Shown: positions 55,359 through 64,000, numbered from the stretch's first letter. The stretch is 64,000 nt of DNA from Pedobacter sp. N36a (GCF_014472395.1 NZ_JACSZW010000004.1:1-64000), one strand, 5' to 3'. Made by a program: numbers and translations. Notes: a model not told the origin generated them from the letters alone.

Positions 55359-57062
55359 ATGAGCAATTTAAATACTAAAGCAACGGCGCAGAATACTTAT
55401 GATGCTATCGTTGTAGGATCAGGAATCAGTGGCGGCTGGGCTGCAAAAGAATTAACCGAGAAAGGTTTAAAAGTTCTATTGCTGGAAAGAGGCAGAAATG
55501 TAGAACACATCAAGGACTATACTACGGCCATGAAAAAGCCATGGGAATTTGAGCACCGCGGCAGATTAACCGAAGCGCAGAAAGAAACCCATCCGGTACA
55601 GAAAAGAGATTATCCTTATCAGGAATTCAATGAGAGCTTTTGGGTGAATGACCTGGAATGCCCATATACTGAAGTAAAGCGTTTTGATTGGTACAGAGGC
55701 TTCCATGTAGGTGGTAAATCATTAATGTGGGGCCGTCAGAGTTACCGTTTAAGTGACCTGAATTTTGAAGAAAATGCAAAAGATGGTCATGGTGTAGATT
55801 GGCCAATCCGCTATAAAGACATTGCTCCATGGTATGATTATGTAGAGAAATTTGCAGGAATCAGCGGCCAGGCAGAAAACTATCCTCACTTCCCAGACGG
55901 ACAGTTCCTACCGCCAATGGATATGAACTGTGTGGAGAAAGATGTAAAGAAAAGAATTGAAAGTAAATATAATAAGTCAAGAATCCTGACCATTGGCCGT
56001 ACGGCTAACTTAACCGTAGAGCATGGTGGTAGAGGTAAATGTCAATACCGTGACCTTTGCAGCAGGGGCTGTCCATTTGGTGCTTATTTCAGCACGCAGT
56101 CGTCTACCCTTCCTGCTGCGGTAGCTACCGGTAACTTAACCCTTCGTCCTTATTCATTGGTGAACACCATCATCTATGATAAAGAAACACAAAAAGCGAA
56201 AGGTGTAGTGATCATTGATTCTGAAACTAATGAACATATTGAATACTATGCAAAAATTGTATTCGTAAACGGTTCTACTTTAGGCTCTACCTTCCTATTG
56301 TTAAACTCTACTTCAGCAGAACATCCAAATGGATTAGGCAATGCAAGTGGTGAGCTAGGACACAACTTAATGGACCACCATTTCCGTTGCGGTGCTTCAG
56401 GAAGAGCAGAAGGATTTGACGACAAATACACTTATGGCAGAAGAGCCAATGGTATTTACGTACCTAGATATAGAAATGTTGGCAGCGACAAACGTGACTA
56501 TGTAAGGGGCTTCGGTTACCAGGGTGGTGCAAGTCGTGGAAACTGGCATGCTGATGTGGCAGAAATGGCATTTGGCGGTGAGTTCAAAGATCTGCAAACA
56601 GTCCCTGGTACCTGGAATATGGGCTTAGGTGGTTTCGGAGAATCTCTTCCTTACCATGAAAACCGTGTGTATATCGACAAAAGTAAAAAAGACAAATGGG
56701 GACAGCCTGTGTTGGCAATTGATTGTGAATTCAAAGAAAACGAGCAGAAAATGCGCGTAGACATGATGAACGATGCTGCTGAAATGCTGGAAGCCGCAGG
56801 AATCAAGGATGTGAATACTTATGATAACGGTTCTACCCCAGGTATGGCGATCCATGAAATGGGTACTGCACGTATGGGATTAGACCCTAAAACATCAGTA
56901 CTCAACAAATGGAACCAAATGCATGAAGTGAAAAACGTATTCGTAACTGACGGTTCTTGTATGCCTTCTGCTGCTTGTCAGAACCCTTCATTAACGTATA
57001 TGGCATTGACCGCAAGAGCTTGTGATTTTGCAGTTAGTGAACTTAAAAAAGGAAACCTTTAA
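55359..57062 (+). CDS. GMC family oxidoreductase (glucoside 3-dehydrogenase-type)
   Basis: A 567-residue flavoprotein. The FAD motif GSGISGG is at 20-26 and the acidic ERG turn follows. A Cys-rich segment CQYRDLCSRGCPFGAYF near 228-244 and the C-terminal catalytic HEMGTARMG and NPSLTYMALTARA blocks (His and Asn pair) match GMC sugar dehydrogenases. It has no signal peptide of its own and would be carried across by its Tat-bearing small subunit. Related three-part complexes oxidise the C3 hydroxyl of glucosides to 3-keto sugars. The substrate is inferred. A terminator follows. Confidence 0.87.
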   Translation: MSNLNTKATAQNTYDAIVVGSGISGGWAAKELTEKGLKVLLLERGRNVEHIKDYTTAMKKPWEFEHRGRLTEAQKETHPVQKRDYPYQEFNESFWVNDLECPYTEVKRFDWYRGFHVGGKSLMWGRQSYRLSDLNFEENAKDGHGVDWPIRYKDIAPWYDYVEKFAGISGQAENYPHFPDGQFLPPMDMNCVEKDVKKRIESKYNKSRILTIGRTANLTVEHGGRGKCQYRDLCSRGCPFGAYFSTQSSTLPAAVATGNLTLRPYSLVNTIIYDKETQKAKGVVIIDSETNEHIEYYAKIVFVNGSTLGSTFLLLNSTSAEHPNGLGNASGELGHNLMDHHFRCGASGRAEGFDDKYTYGRRANGIYVPRYRNVGSDKRDYVRGFGYQGGASRGNWHADVAEMAFGGEFKDLQTVPGTWNMGLGGFGESLPYHENRVYIDKSKKDKWGQPVLAIDCEFKENEQKMRVDMMNDAAEMLEAAGIKDVNTYDNGSTPGMAIHEMGTARMGLDPKTSVLNKWNQMHEVKNVFVTDGSCMPSAACQNPSLTYMALTARACDFAVSELKKGNL

Positions 57063-57066
57063 TATT

Positions 57067-57103
57067 AACCTGCATACTGGTAAAAGCCGGTATGCGGGTT
57101 TTA
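57067..57103 (+). terminator. Terminator after the GMC gene
   Basis: 14-bp arms (57067-57080 and 57087-57100) with two G-T pairs and a 6-nt loop are followed by TTTT. It separates the dehydrogenase pair from the following genes. Confidence 0.75.
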
Positions 57104-57164
57104 TGTTTAAACACTGCTAAGTCGGTTTAGATACTTTAAAAACAACAAAAAACAAAATATTCTG

Positions 57165-58325
57165 ATGAACAACAGAAAGATGAGAATGGGGATGATCGGT
57201 GGTGGCAAAGATGCCTTCATCGGAGCCGTTCACCGCATTGCGGCAAACATGGATGGTCAGGTTGAATTTTGCTGTGGCGCCTTGAGCGTCAACCCAGAAA
57301 TTGGTAAACAATCCGGAAAGGAGCTTTTCCTGGATGATGACCGCATTTATGCGAATTATCAGGAAATGATTGAAAAAGAAAGTCAGCTGCCAGCTGATAA
57401 ACGCATGGATTTCGTCACAATTGTGACGCCTAACTTTGCCCACTTTGCACCTGCAATGATGGCATTGGACCATGGTTTTAACGTAGTGATTGAAAAACCA
57501 ATTGCTTTATCGCTGGAAGAAGCTAAACAATTACAGGAAAAAGTTAAAGAAACAGGATTGATCTTGTGCCTTACCCATACTTATTCTGGTTATCCAATGG
57601 TGAAACAAGCCAAAGCGATGGTGAAAGAAGGTAAATTGGGTGCCATTAGAAAAATAATGGTAGAATATCCTCAGGGATGGCTGAGCACCTTAACAGAACG
57701 TGAAGGCAATGCTGGCGCTGCATGGCGTACAGACCCTGCTAAAAGTGGGAAAAGCGGTTGTATGGGCGATATTGGTACACATGCTGCGCAATTGGCAGAA
57801 TACATCTCCGGTTTAAAAATCAGTAAACTTTGTGCAGATTTAAACATTGTAGTACCAGGACGTGGATTAGACGATGACGGAAACGTATTGTTAAAATTCG
57901 ACAATGGTGCGAATGGTGTTTTAATCGCTTCACAGATTGCTGCAGGTGAAGAGAATGCATTAAAAATCAAAGTATACGGTGAAAAAGGAGGCCTGGAATG
58001 GCACCAGATGGAACCAAATACTTTAATCGTAAAATGGTTAAACGAACCGGCACAAATTTACCGTGCCGGACAAGCTTACCTTTCTGATGCTGCGAAACAC
58101 AATACCCGTGTTCCTGGTGGTCACCCGGAAGGATACCTGGAAGCTTTCGCTAACATTTACAGAAACTTTGCTTTAACTATCGGTGCGATCAGCCAAGGTC
58201 AGGAACCTACTGAAGCTATGCTGGATTTCCCTAGAGTGGAAGATGGCGTTAGAGGGATGGCATTTATTGAAAATGTTGTCGCTTCTTCAGCATCTGATCA
58301 AAAGTGGTTTGATTTTAACATATAA
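57165..58325 (+). CDS. Gfo/Idh/MocA oxidoreductase (cytoplasmic)
   Basis: A 386-residue NAD(P)-dependent oxidoreductase. The Rossmann motif GMIGGGKDAFIG lies at 9-20, and the EKP motif (VVIEKPIALSLEEA) near 109-122 is the family hallmark with its lysine. The C-terminal domain (about 135-380) contains GCMGDIGTHAAQL with a substrate-binding His. It has no signal peptide. In keto-sugar pathways such enzymes reduce or oxidise the ring hydroxyl at C3. It is followed 5 nt later by a TIM-barrel isomerase gene, so the two form a cytoplasmic pair. Confidence 0.88.
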   Translation: MNNRKMRMGMIGGGKDAFIGAVHRIAANMDGQVEFCCGALSVNPEIGKQSGKELFLDDDRIYANYQEMIEKESQLPADKRMDFVTIVTPNFAHFAPAMMALDHGFNVVIEKPIALSLEEAKQLQEKVKETGLILCLTHTYSGYPMVKQAKAMVKEGKLGAIRKIMVEYPQGWLSTLTEREGNAGAAWRTDPAKSGKSGCMGDIGTHAAQLAEYISGLKISKLCADLNIVVPGRGLDDDGNVLLKFDNGANGVLIASQIAAGEENALKIKVYGEKGGLEWHQMEPNTLIVKWLNEPAQIYRAGQAYLSDAAKHNTRVPGGHPEGYLEAFANIYRNFALTIGAISQGQEPTEAMLDFPRVEDGVRGMAFIENVVASSASDQKWFDFNI

Positions 58326-58330
58326 ATATC

Positions 58331-59383
58331 ATGACAACAATTAAAGGCCCCGGAGTTTTTCTGGCTCAGTTTATCGGTGATCAGGCTCCATTCAATTCTT
58401 TGGATGCCATTTGTGAATGGGCAGCAGGATTAGGATTTAAAGGTATTCAAATGCCAACGCTTGATCCACGATTCATCGATTTGCAAAAAGCAGCAGAAAG
58501 CAAGACTTATGCGGATGAACTAAAAGGAAAAGTAGCGTCTTATGGATTGGAAATTACAGAACTATCTACGCACCTGCAAGGGCAGCTGGTAGCTGTAAAC
58601 CCGGCTTACGACCTTGCTTTTGATGCCTTTGCTCCAGATCATTTAAAAAACAACCCTGCTGAAAGGACGAAATGGGCCGTTCAGCAATTGAAGTATGCTG
58701 CAAAAGCCTCACAAAACCTGGGCTTAAATGCGCATGCCACGTTTAGTGGCTCGCTATTATGGCACATGTTCCACCCTTGGCCGCAGCGCCCGGAAGGATT
58801 GGTAGACGCCGCTTTTACCGAACTGGCTAAAAGATGGACGCCGATTTTGAATGAATTCGACAATTGCGGAGTAGATGTTTGCTACGAGATTCACCCTGGG
58901 GAAGATCTTTTTGATGGCATCACTTACGAAATGTTTCTGGAAAAGGTAAACAATCACCCACGTGCTTGTCTGCTATATGATCCTTCTCATTTTGTATTGC
59001 AGCAGCTGGATTACATCCAATACATCGATTTCTATCATGAGCGCATCAAGGCTTTCCATGTTAAAGATTCTGAGTTTAACCCGACTGGAAAACAAGGTAC
59101 TTTTGGTGGTTACCAAAGCTGGGCAAACCGTGCCGGAAGGTATCGTTCTCCAGGTGATGGACAGGTAGATTTCAAAACCATTTTCAGTAAATTAGCGCAG
59201 TACGATTACAGCGGCTGGGCAGTAATGGAATGGGAATGCGTGATTAAAGACGCACAAGTTGGTGCCAGAGAAGGTGCAGAACTGATCAGCAAACTGATCA
59301 TTCCGGTAACAGATAGGGCATTCGACGACTTCGCTGCTTCCGGTGGAAATGACGACTTCAACAATAAAATTTTAGGAATATAA
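58331..59383 (+). CDS. Sugar phosphate isomerase/epimerase, TIM barrel (cytoplasmic)
   Basis: A 350-residue xylose-isomerase-like TIM-barrel protein. Metal-ligand blocks include CYEIHPGEDLFDG (about 182-194), LLYDPSHF (about 214-221) and FHVKDSEFN (about 239-247), and a terminal WAVMEWEC supplies the last Glu. No signal peptide is present. Such enzymes isomerise or epimerise sugars or keto sugars, and some act as lyases on 3-keto sugars. It is coupled to the preceding oxidoreductase. The exact substrate is unknown. Confidence 0.86.
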   Translation: MTTIKGPGVFLAQFIGDQAPFNSLDAICEWAAGLGFKGIQMPTLDPRFIDLQKAAESKTYADELKGKVASYGLEITELSTHLQGQLVAVNPAYDLAFDAFAPDHLKNNPAERTKWAVQQLKYAAKASQNLGLNAHATFSGSLLWHMFHPWPQRPEGLVDAAFTELAKRWTPILNEFDNCGVDVCYEIHPGEDLFDGITYEMFLEKVNNHPRACLLYDPSHFVLQQLDYIQYIDFYHERIKAFHVKDSEFNPTGKQGTFGGYQSWANRAGRYRSPGDGQVDFKTIFSKLAQYDYSGWAVMEWECVIKDAQVGAREGAELISKLIIPVTDRAFDDFAASGGNDDFNNKILGI

Positions 59384-59403
59384 TATATTAACACACGATT
59401 AAG

Positions 59404-59793
59404 ATGAAAAACACACTATTTATCCTTGCCTGCTTTATTTCGGTTCTAGCTTCCTGCGGAAGTCCGGAATCAAGTTCTACCAGTACCACAGCAACCACTG
59501 AGAGTACACCTGCAGCAACGAGTTCATCCACAGAAAAACATCCGGGAGAAAGATTAATTGCAACTTCTGACTGTATCGGCTGCCATAATAAAGTAACCAA
59601 AGTAATCGGCCCAACTTACGAAGAAATTGCGGCTAAATATGCAAATGATGATGCAACAATTGAAAAACTGGCTGCAAAAATCATTGAAGGAGGTAAAGGT
59701 GTTTGGGGTGAAGTTCCAATGACACCACATGCTACCCTATCAAAAGACGATGCCAAAGAAATGGTACGTTACATTTTATCCCTGAAAAAATAA
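59404..59793 (+). CDS. c-type cytochrome lipoprotein
   Basis: A 129-residue mono-haem cytochrome. The lipobox VLASC places lipidation on Cys18, then a Ser/Thr-rich linker (19-45). The haem motif CIGCH is at 57-61, and Met106 in GEVPMTPH is the expected axial ligand. The size matches class I cytochromes c. It is the likely electron acceptor for the periplasmic GMC dehydrogenase encoded upstream and hands electrons to the respiratory chain. Confidence 0.92.
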   Translation: MKNTLFILACFISVLASCGSPESSSTSTTATTESTPAATSSSTEKHPGERLIATSDCIGCHNKVTKVIGPTYEEIAAKYANDDATIEKLAAKIIEGGKGVWGEVPMTPHATLSKDDAKEMVRYILSLKK

Positions 59794-59820
59794 CCTGAAC
59801 CACAGAACCAAATATAAACC

Positions 59821-61266
59821 ATGGAAGAAACCAAAAAAAACCAGGAGACTTCGTCACGACGAAGTTTCCTAAAAACCACTGCAATTGCTGCTTCAGCATT
59901 TATGATTGTTCCCCGTCATGTTTTGGGCGGACCAGGATTTATAGCGCCTAGTGACCGCCTGATTATCGCCGGTATCGGTGCAGGAGGTAAAGGACAATCA
60001 GATATTGCCAGCTTTTACAAAAGCGGAAAAGCCGACATCGGCTTTCTTTGCGATGTCCACGATTCAAGGGCTGCGGCCAGTGTAAAGGCATTCCCGAAAG
60101 CAAAATACTATAGGGATTACCGTGAATTGTTCGATAAAGAGCATAAGAACTTCGATGCAGTGTCTGTTTCAACCCCTGATCATAGTCATGCGATCATTGC
60201 TTTAGGCGCCATGCAATTGGGTAAACACGTGTATGTTCAAAAGCCATTGGCCCACGACATTTACGAAGCACGTGCTTTAACCGCAGCAGCACAGAAATAC
60301 AAAGTGGTGACTCAAATGGGAAACCAAGGTGCTTCAAATGATGGTCCTAGACAAATGAAAGAATGGTATGATGCAGGTTTAATTGGTGATGTTCATACGG
60401 TTTATGCCTGGACAGACCGTCCGGTATGGCCTCAGGGTATTCCATGGTCGGCAAATAAAGCAGCAGTGCCTGCAGACCTGGATTGGGATTTATGGTTAGG
60501 TACCGCTCCTTACAAAGATTACGTAAATAAACTAGTTCCATTTAACTGGAGAGGCTGGTGGGATTATGGAACAGGCGCATTGGGCGATATGGGTTGTCAC
60601 TTATTAGAAGCCCCATTCAGCATGCTGAACCTGAAATATGCAACAGAAGTTCAAGCCAGTGTAGGCTCTGTCTATGTGGATGAATTTAAACGCGGATATT
60701 TCCCTGATAGCTGTCCTCCTTCAAGTCATGTAACCTTGAAATTCCCTAAAACCAATAAAACTAAAGGTGACGTTGTAGTGCACTGGATGGACGGCGGTAT
60801 TCAGCCGGAAAGACCAGAAGAACTGGAAGCAAATGAGGTTTTTGGTGATGGTGGAAATGGTACGCTATTTATCGGTACCAAAGGAAAAATGATGGCCAGT
60901 ACGTATAGTGCAGACCCTCGTTTATTGCCATTGAGTAAAAATAAAGACATCAAAGTTCCTGCGAAATTTGCGCGTGTTCCTGGTGGTGCAGAAGGCCATT
61001 ATGCCCAGTGGGTAGAAGGTTGTATCGCTGGATATGGTAAGAAAGAGCTGAGCTCTCCTTTCGAAATTGCCGGCCCGCTGACAGAAGCTTTATTGATGGC
61101 AAACTTAGCCATCAGAGGAACGGATGTTCAAGTGAAAAATGATAAAGGAAGAGCAACCTTCCCTGGAAGAGACATCAAATTACTTTGGGACAATAACAAC
61201 ATGAAAGTGACCAATTTTGATGCCGTGAACCAGTTCGTGAAACGCGACTACCGTAAAGGCTGGTAA
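59821..61266 (+). CDS. Gfo/Idh/MocA oxidoreductase with Tat signal (periplasmic)
   Basis: A 481-residue protein. The N-terminal SSRRSFLKTTAIAASAFMIV (11-30) is a clear twin-arginine signal, so the folded NAD(P)-bound enzyme is exported. The Rossmann motif GIGAGGKG is at about 51-58, and QKPLAHDIYEA is the EKP-type block. The C-terminal domain continues to the end with DMGCHLLEAPF (about 258-268). Tat-exported members in Bacteroidetes often handle glycosidic sugars with a tightly held cofactor. It follows the cytochrome gene by 27 nt. Confidence 0.9.
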   Translation: MEETKKNQETSSRRSFLKTTAIAASAFMIVPRHVLGGPGFIAPSDRLIIAGIGAGGKGQSDIASFYKSGKADIGFLCDVHDSRAAASVKAFPKAKYYRDYRELFDKEHKNFDAVSVSTPDHSHAIIALGAMQLGKHVYVQKPLAHDIYEARALTAAAQKYKVVTQMGNQGASNDGPRQMKEWYDAGLIGDVHTVYAWTDRPVWPQGIPWSANKAAVPADLDWDLWLGTAPYKDYVNKLVPFNWRGWWDYGTGALGDMGCHLLEAPFSMLNLKYATEVQASVGSVYVDEFKRGYFPDSCPPSSHVTLKFPKTNKTKGDVVVHWMDGGIQPERPEELEANEVFGDGGNGTLFIGTKGKMMASTYSADPRLLPLSKNKDIKVPAKFARVPGGAEGHYAQWVEGCIAGYGKKELSSPFEIAGPLTEALLMANLAIRGTDVQVKNDKGRATFPGRDIKLLWDNNNMKVTNFDAVNQFVKRDYRKGW

Positions 61267-61301
61267 ATTACCAGCACCTTTTTAATCTAAAAAGAATAAT
61301 T

Positions 61302-61997
61302 ATGAAACCATATATCTTCTCAGCGATACTGCTTACTGCGGTATTCGCTGCAAGCAATAGTAATGCGCAATCCAAAAACAAAGGATTTACCAAACTTTTT
61401 GATGGTAAAACCACTAAAGGATGGCATACCTATGGCCAGGATACCGCAGGCGAAAAATGGCAAGCGACAGATGGCACCCTTCATTTTAACCCTAAAGCTG
61501 GAAATAAAGGTGGTGGCGATTTAGTGACCGATAAAGAATATAGCAACTTCCACTTGAAAATCGATTGGAAAGTAGCACCAAAAGCAAATAGTGGAATTAT
61601 TTTTTATGTTCATGAAGACAAACCGAAATATGGTGCCACCTACCGCACAGGTTTGGAAATGCAAGTATTAGACAATGACGGTCACCCGGATGGAAAAATT
61701 ACAAAACACCGTTCAGGAGATCTTTATGACCTGATTAAGAGCAGTTCAGAGCCAGTTAAACCTGTTGGAGAATGGAATACTGCAGAAGTCATTAGCAAAA
61801 ACGGTAAACTGGAATTAAAGTTAAACGGCGTAAAAGTAGTGCAGACTACCCTTTGGGACGATCAGTTTAAAGCATTAGTTGCCGGCAGTAAGTTTGCAAA
61901 TTGGGAAGGTTTTGCTACATTCAAGACCGGAAAAATTGCTTTGCAAGATCATGGTGATGAGGTATGGTTCCGCAACATCCTGATTAAAGAGCTTTAA
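61302..61997 (+). CDS. DUF1080 protein (3-keto-disaccharide hydrolase/lyase-like)
   Basis: A 231-residue exported protein with a type I signal peptide (about 1-23, ending SNAQ). The DUF1080 (LamG-like sandwich) domain shows FTKLFDGKTTKGWH (29-42), NSGIIFYVHE (about 97-106) and GLEMQVLDNDGHPD (about 117-130). Members are linked to cleavage of 3-keto-glycosides after C3 oxidation, by hydrolysis or beta-elimination. Placement between a Tat oxidoreductase and a transporter supports that role in the periplasm. Confidence 0.88.
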   Translation: MKPYIFSAILLTAVFAASNSNAQSKNKGFTKLFDGKTTKGWHTYGQDTAGEKWQATDGTLHFNPKAGNKGGGDLVTDKEYSNFHLKIDWKVAPKANSGIIFYVHEDKPKYGATYRTGLEMQVLDNDGHPDGKITKHRSGDLYDLIKSSSEPVKPVGEWNTAEVISKNGKLELKLNGVKVVQTTLWDDQFKALVAGSKFANWEGFATFKTGKIALQDHGDEVWFRNILIKEL

Positions 61998-62053
61998 CCA
62001 AAAGGCGTAAGAAACGCTAAAATATTACACCAAATAAAAAAACGAAATAAACA

Positions 62054-63292
62054 ATGAACCTTAACAACCGCATCAAACTGTCATTCATGATGTTCCTGGA
62101 GTTTTTCATCTGGGGCGCATGGTTTGTGACACTAGGTACCTTCCTTGGGAACAACCTCAATGCTACAGGTGGCCAGTCGGCTTCAGTATTCTCTACCCAA
62201 AGCTGGGGCGCAATCATTGCTCCCTTCATCATTGGATTGATTGCTGACCGCTATTTTAACGCAGAAAAGATCCTGGGTGTGCTACACTTAATCGGTGCCG
62301 TACTCATGTATCAAATGTATAATGCTACAGACATCAGTATTTTCTACCCGTATGTACTGGCTTATATGATTCTGTTTATGCCTACCCTGGCCTTAGTCAA
62401 CTCAGTTTCCTTCAATCAAATGAAAGATCCTGAAAAAGAATTCTCTACCATTAGGGTATTTGGAACGATCGGATGGATTATTGCAGGCTTATTGATCAGT
62501 TTCTACTTCCACTGGGATACTGCAGAAGGTGCGAAAGCAGGTTTGCTTAAAAATACCTTCCTAATGGCAGGTATTGCTTCCTTAGTGATGGGTCTGTTTA
62601 GTTTTGCTTTACCAAAAACACCGCCAAAAGCTGTTGCTGGTGAGAAAGTAAAGATCTCAGACATCCTTGGTTTAGATGCGTTAAAACTACTAAAAGATAA
62701 AAACTTCGCAATATTCTTTATCTCTTCTATCCTGATTTGTATCCCTCTGGCTTTCTATTACCAGAATGCACACCCTTTCCTATCTAATGTAGGCGTGGAA
62801 GATCCAACAGGAAAGATGACGATCGGACAAATTTCTGAAGTATTGTTCCTGTTATTGCTACCGGTATTCTTTACCAAATTTGGCTTTAAGAAAACGATTT
62901 TGGTAGGTATGCTGGCATGGTGCTTACGTTATGCCCTTTTTGCGTTCGGAAATGCAGGTGATTTAGGCTTTATGCTAATCATTGGTATTGCGCTTCATGG
63001 CATTTGCTATGACTTCTTCTTTGTATCAGGACAGATTTATACCAACTCTATTGCGGGTGATAAATACAAAAGTTCTGCACAGGGACTGATCACTTTAGCG
63101 ACTTATGGTGTAGGGATGCTGATCGGTTTTGAAGTAGCTGGATACATTACAGATACCTATAAACTTGCCGATGGCTCATTCGATTGGAAAATGGTATGGA
63201 TCATTCCTTCAGGTATTGCATTAGTGGTATTCTTATTGTTTGCTATTTTCTTCAGGGACAAGGAAAAAGTAGAAACTCAGGTAAACCTATAA
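62054..63292 (+). CDS. MFS transporter, nucleoside/sugar H+ symporter-like
   Basis: A 412-residue major facilitator with about twelve membrane helices and a cytoplasmic loop between helices 6 and 7 (about 192-214). The N-terminus RIKLSFMMFLEFFIWGAWFV (5-24) matches the NupG/nucleoside:H+ symporter family. Its position between a DUF1080 gene and a Tat-exported isomerase gene makes uptake of a sugar or keto-sugar more likely than of a nucleoside here. Its stop codon overlaps the next start (TAATG). Confidence 0.88.
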   Translation: MNLNNRIKLSFMMFLEFFIWGAWFVTLGTFLGNNLNATGGQSASVFSTQSWGAIIAPFIIGLIADRYFNAEKILGVLHLIGAVLMYQMYNATDISIFYPYVLAYMILFMPTLALVNSVSFNQMKDPEKEFSTIRVFGTIGWIIAGLLISFYFHWDTAEGAKAGLLKNTFLMAGIASLVMGLFSFALPKTPPKAVAGEKVKISDILGLDALKLLKDKNFAIFFISSILICIPLAFYYQNAHPFLSNVGVEDPTGKMTIGQISEVLFLLLLPVFFTKFGFKKTILVGMLAWCLRYALFAFGNAGDLGFMLIIGIALHGICYDFFFVSGQIYTNSIAGDKYKSSAQGLITLATYGVGMLIGFEVAGYITDTYKLADGSFDWKMVWIIPSGIALVVFLLFAIFFRDKEKVETQVNL

Positions 63293-64000
63293 TGGCTGAA
63301 GAATTAAGCAGGAGATCTGCATTGAAAAACATAGTTGCCGGAACCGCCGCCTTAGGTGTTTCGGCAGCATTGCCAAGTTTTGCTATAGAGCCTGATCAAT
63401 CTACTGCATTAAAAGGGAATGTGAACCATTCGGTATGTCAATGGTGTTTCGGTGATATGGAATTAGATGCCTTGTGTATCGAAGCCAAAAAGATCGGAAT
63501 TAAGGCGATCGACCTTGTTGGTCCCTCCGGCTGGCCCACCTTAAAGAAGCATGGTTTGGACTCTTCCATGTGTAATGGCGCAGAAATTAACCTTGTGGAT
63601 GGATGGAATGACCCTAAATTTCATGCAACATTAATTAAAAATTACTCAGAAATGATTCCGAAAGTTGCCGCAGCAGGTTACAAACAACTGATCTGTTTCA
63701 GTGGAAACCGCCGCGGAAAAGATGACGAAACCGGTCTGAACAATTGCGTAGAAGGCTTGAAAAAAGTGATCGGCATTGCCGAAAAACACAATGTGGTTTT
63801 AGTGATGGAATTGCTAAATAGCAAAGTTGACCATTCTGACTATCAGTGTGATACAACGAAATGGGGTGCTGAACTGGCTAAAAGACTGGGCTCAGAAAAC
63901 TTCAAATTGCTGTATGATATTTACCACATGCAGATCGATGAAGGTAACGTCATCAGCAACATCAAAAAATACCATCCTTACATCTCTCATTATCATACTG
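63292..64000 (+). CDS. Tat-exported sugar isomerase/epimerase, TIM barrel (partial)
   Basis: A reading frame that starts at the ATG at 63292 and runs off the right edge, at least 236 codons. The N-terminus has twin arginines (ELSRRSALKNIVAGTAALG), a Tat signal ending around PSFA. The body reads as a hydroxypyruvate-isomerase-like TIM barrel: VCQWCFGDMELD, KAIDLVGPSGWP, VVLVMELLNSKVDH and LLYDIYHMQIDEGN carry the metal and substrate residues. It overlaps the transporter gene, so it is translated with it. It is the exported counterpart of the cytoplasmic isomerase at 58331-59383. Confidence 0.85.
   Translation, partial: MAEELSRRSALKNIVAGTAALGVSAALPSFAIEPDQSTALKGNVNHSVCQWCFGDMELDALCIEAKKIGIKAIDLVGPSGWPTLKKHGLDSSMCNGAEINLVDGWNDPKFHATLIKNYSEMIPKVAAAGYKQLICFSGNRRGKDDETGLNNCVEGLKKVIGIAEKHNVVLVMELLNSKVDHSDYQCDTTKWGAELAKRLGSENFKLLYDIYHMQIDEGNVISNIKKYHPYISHYHT

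Overview
The window looks like a chromosome segment from a Sphingobacteriaceae bacterium, most likely Pedobacter or a close relative. Three things point there: promoters of the Bacteroidetes type (-33 TTTG, about 19-20 nt, -7 TAnnTTTG), a SusC/SusD polysaccharide utilisation locus, and a typical Bacteroidetes set of conserved hypotheticals (DUF5686, DUF2807 and DUF7935 types, a TPM/LemA cluster). I see no phage, insertion sequence, CRISPR array, tRNA or rRNA gene inside the window. Two tandem promoters at the extreme left point out of the window, possibly towards an rRNA or other highly expressed operon.

Layout. 1-9.5 kb: leftward promoters, a CoA-binding protein, a FAD oxidoreductase, a five-gene LemA/TPM/Nudix operon, then dnaA (with DnaA boxes upstream) and an acyl-CoA mutase large subunit paired with a DUF7935-type membrane protein. 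9.6-16.4 kb: an A-type Fe-S carrier, an ABC permease, and a leftward nucleotide-sugar operon (UDP-glucose dehydrogenase, UDP-glucuronate decarboxylase, GalE, an unknown protein, dTDP-glucose dehydratase). 16.4-28.6 kb: housekeeping genes for LPS Kdo transfer, haem, isoprenoids, 23S rRNA methylation and phenylalanyl-tRNA synthesis, together with a glycosyltransferase/acyltransferase pair, a TetR regulator and a degenerate Rieske-like lipoprotein. 28.7-37 kb: a DUF5686 outer-membrane protein, a lone S24-type repressor, a C1 peptidase, an atypical SDR and TrhO.

37-52.6 kb is a polysaccharide utilisation locus. It contains a membrane-bound beta-propeller/Y_Y_Y/HTH regulator, SusC, SusD, a LamG lipoprotein, two consecutive GH144-type enzymes (a family known for beta-1,2-glucan hydrolysis), an SGNH hydrolase, a GH3 beta-glucosidase and an alpha/beta hydrolase. 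The predicted substrate is a beta-1,2-glucan.

52.6-54.3 kb holds a YebC protein and a threonine-dehydrogenase-type SDR facing left. From 54.7 kb to the right edge lies a second carbohydrate block: a GMC oxidoreductase with its Tat-type small subunit, a c-type cytochrome lipoprotein, two Gfo/Idh/MocA oxidoreductases, two TIM-barrel isomerases, a DUF1080 protein and an MFS transporter. This is the gene content expected for oxidation of glycosides to 3-keto sugars followed by non-hydrolytic cleavage. One oxidoreductase/isomerase pair has export signals and the other has none, which suggests parallel periplasmic and cytoplasmic halves. Together with the neighbouring GH144/GH3 locus, it is the most interesting part of the window.
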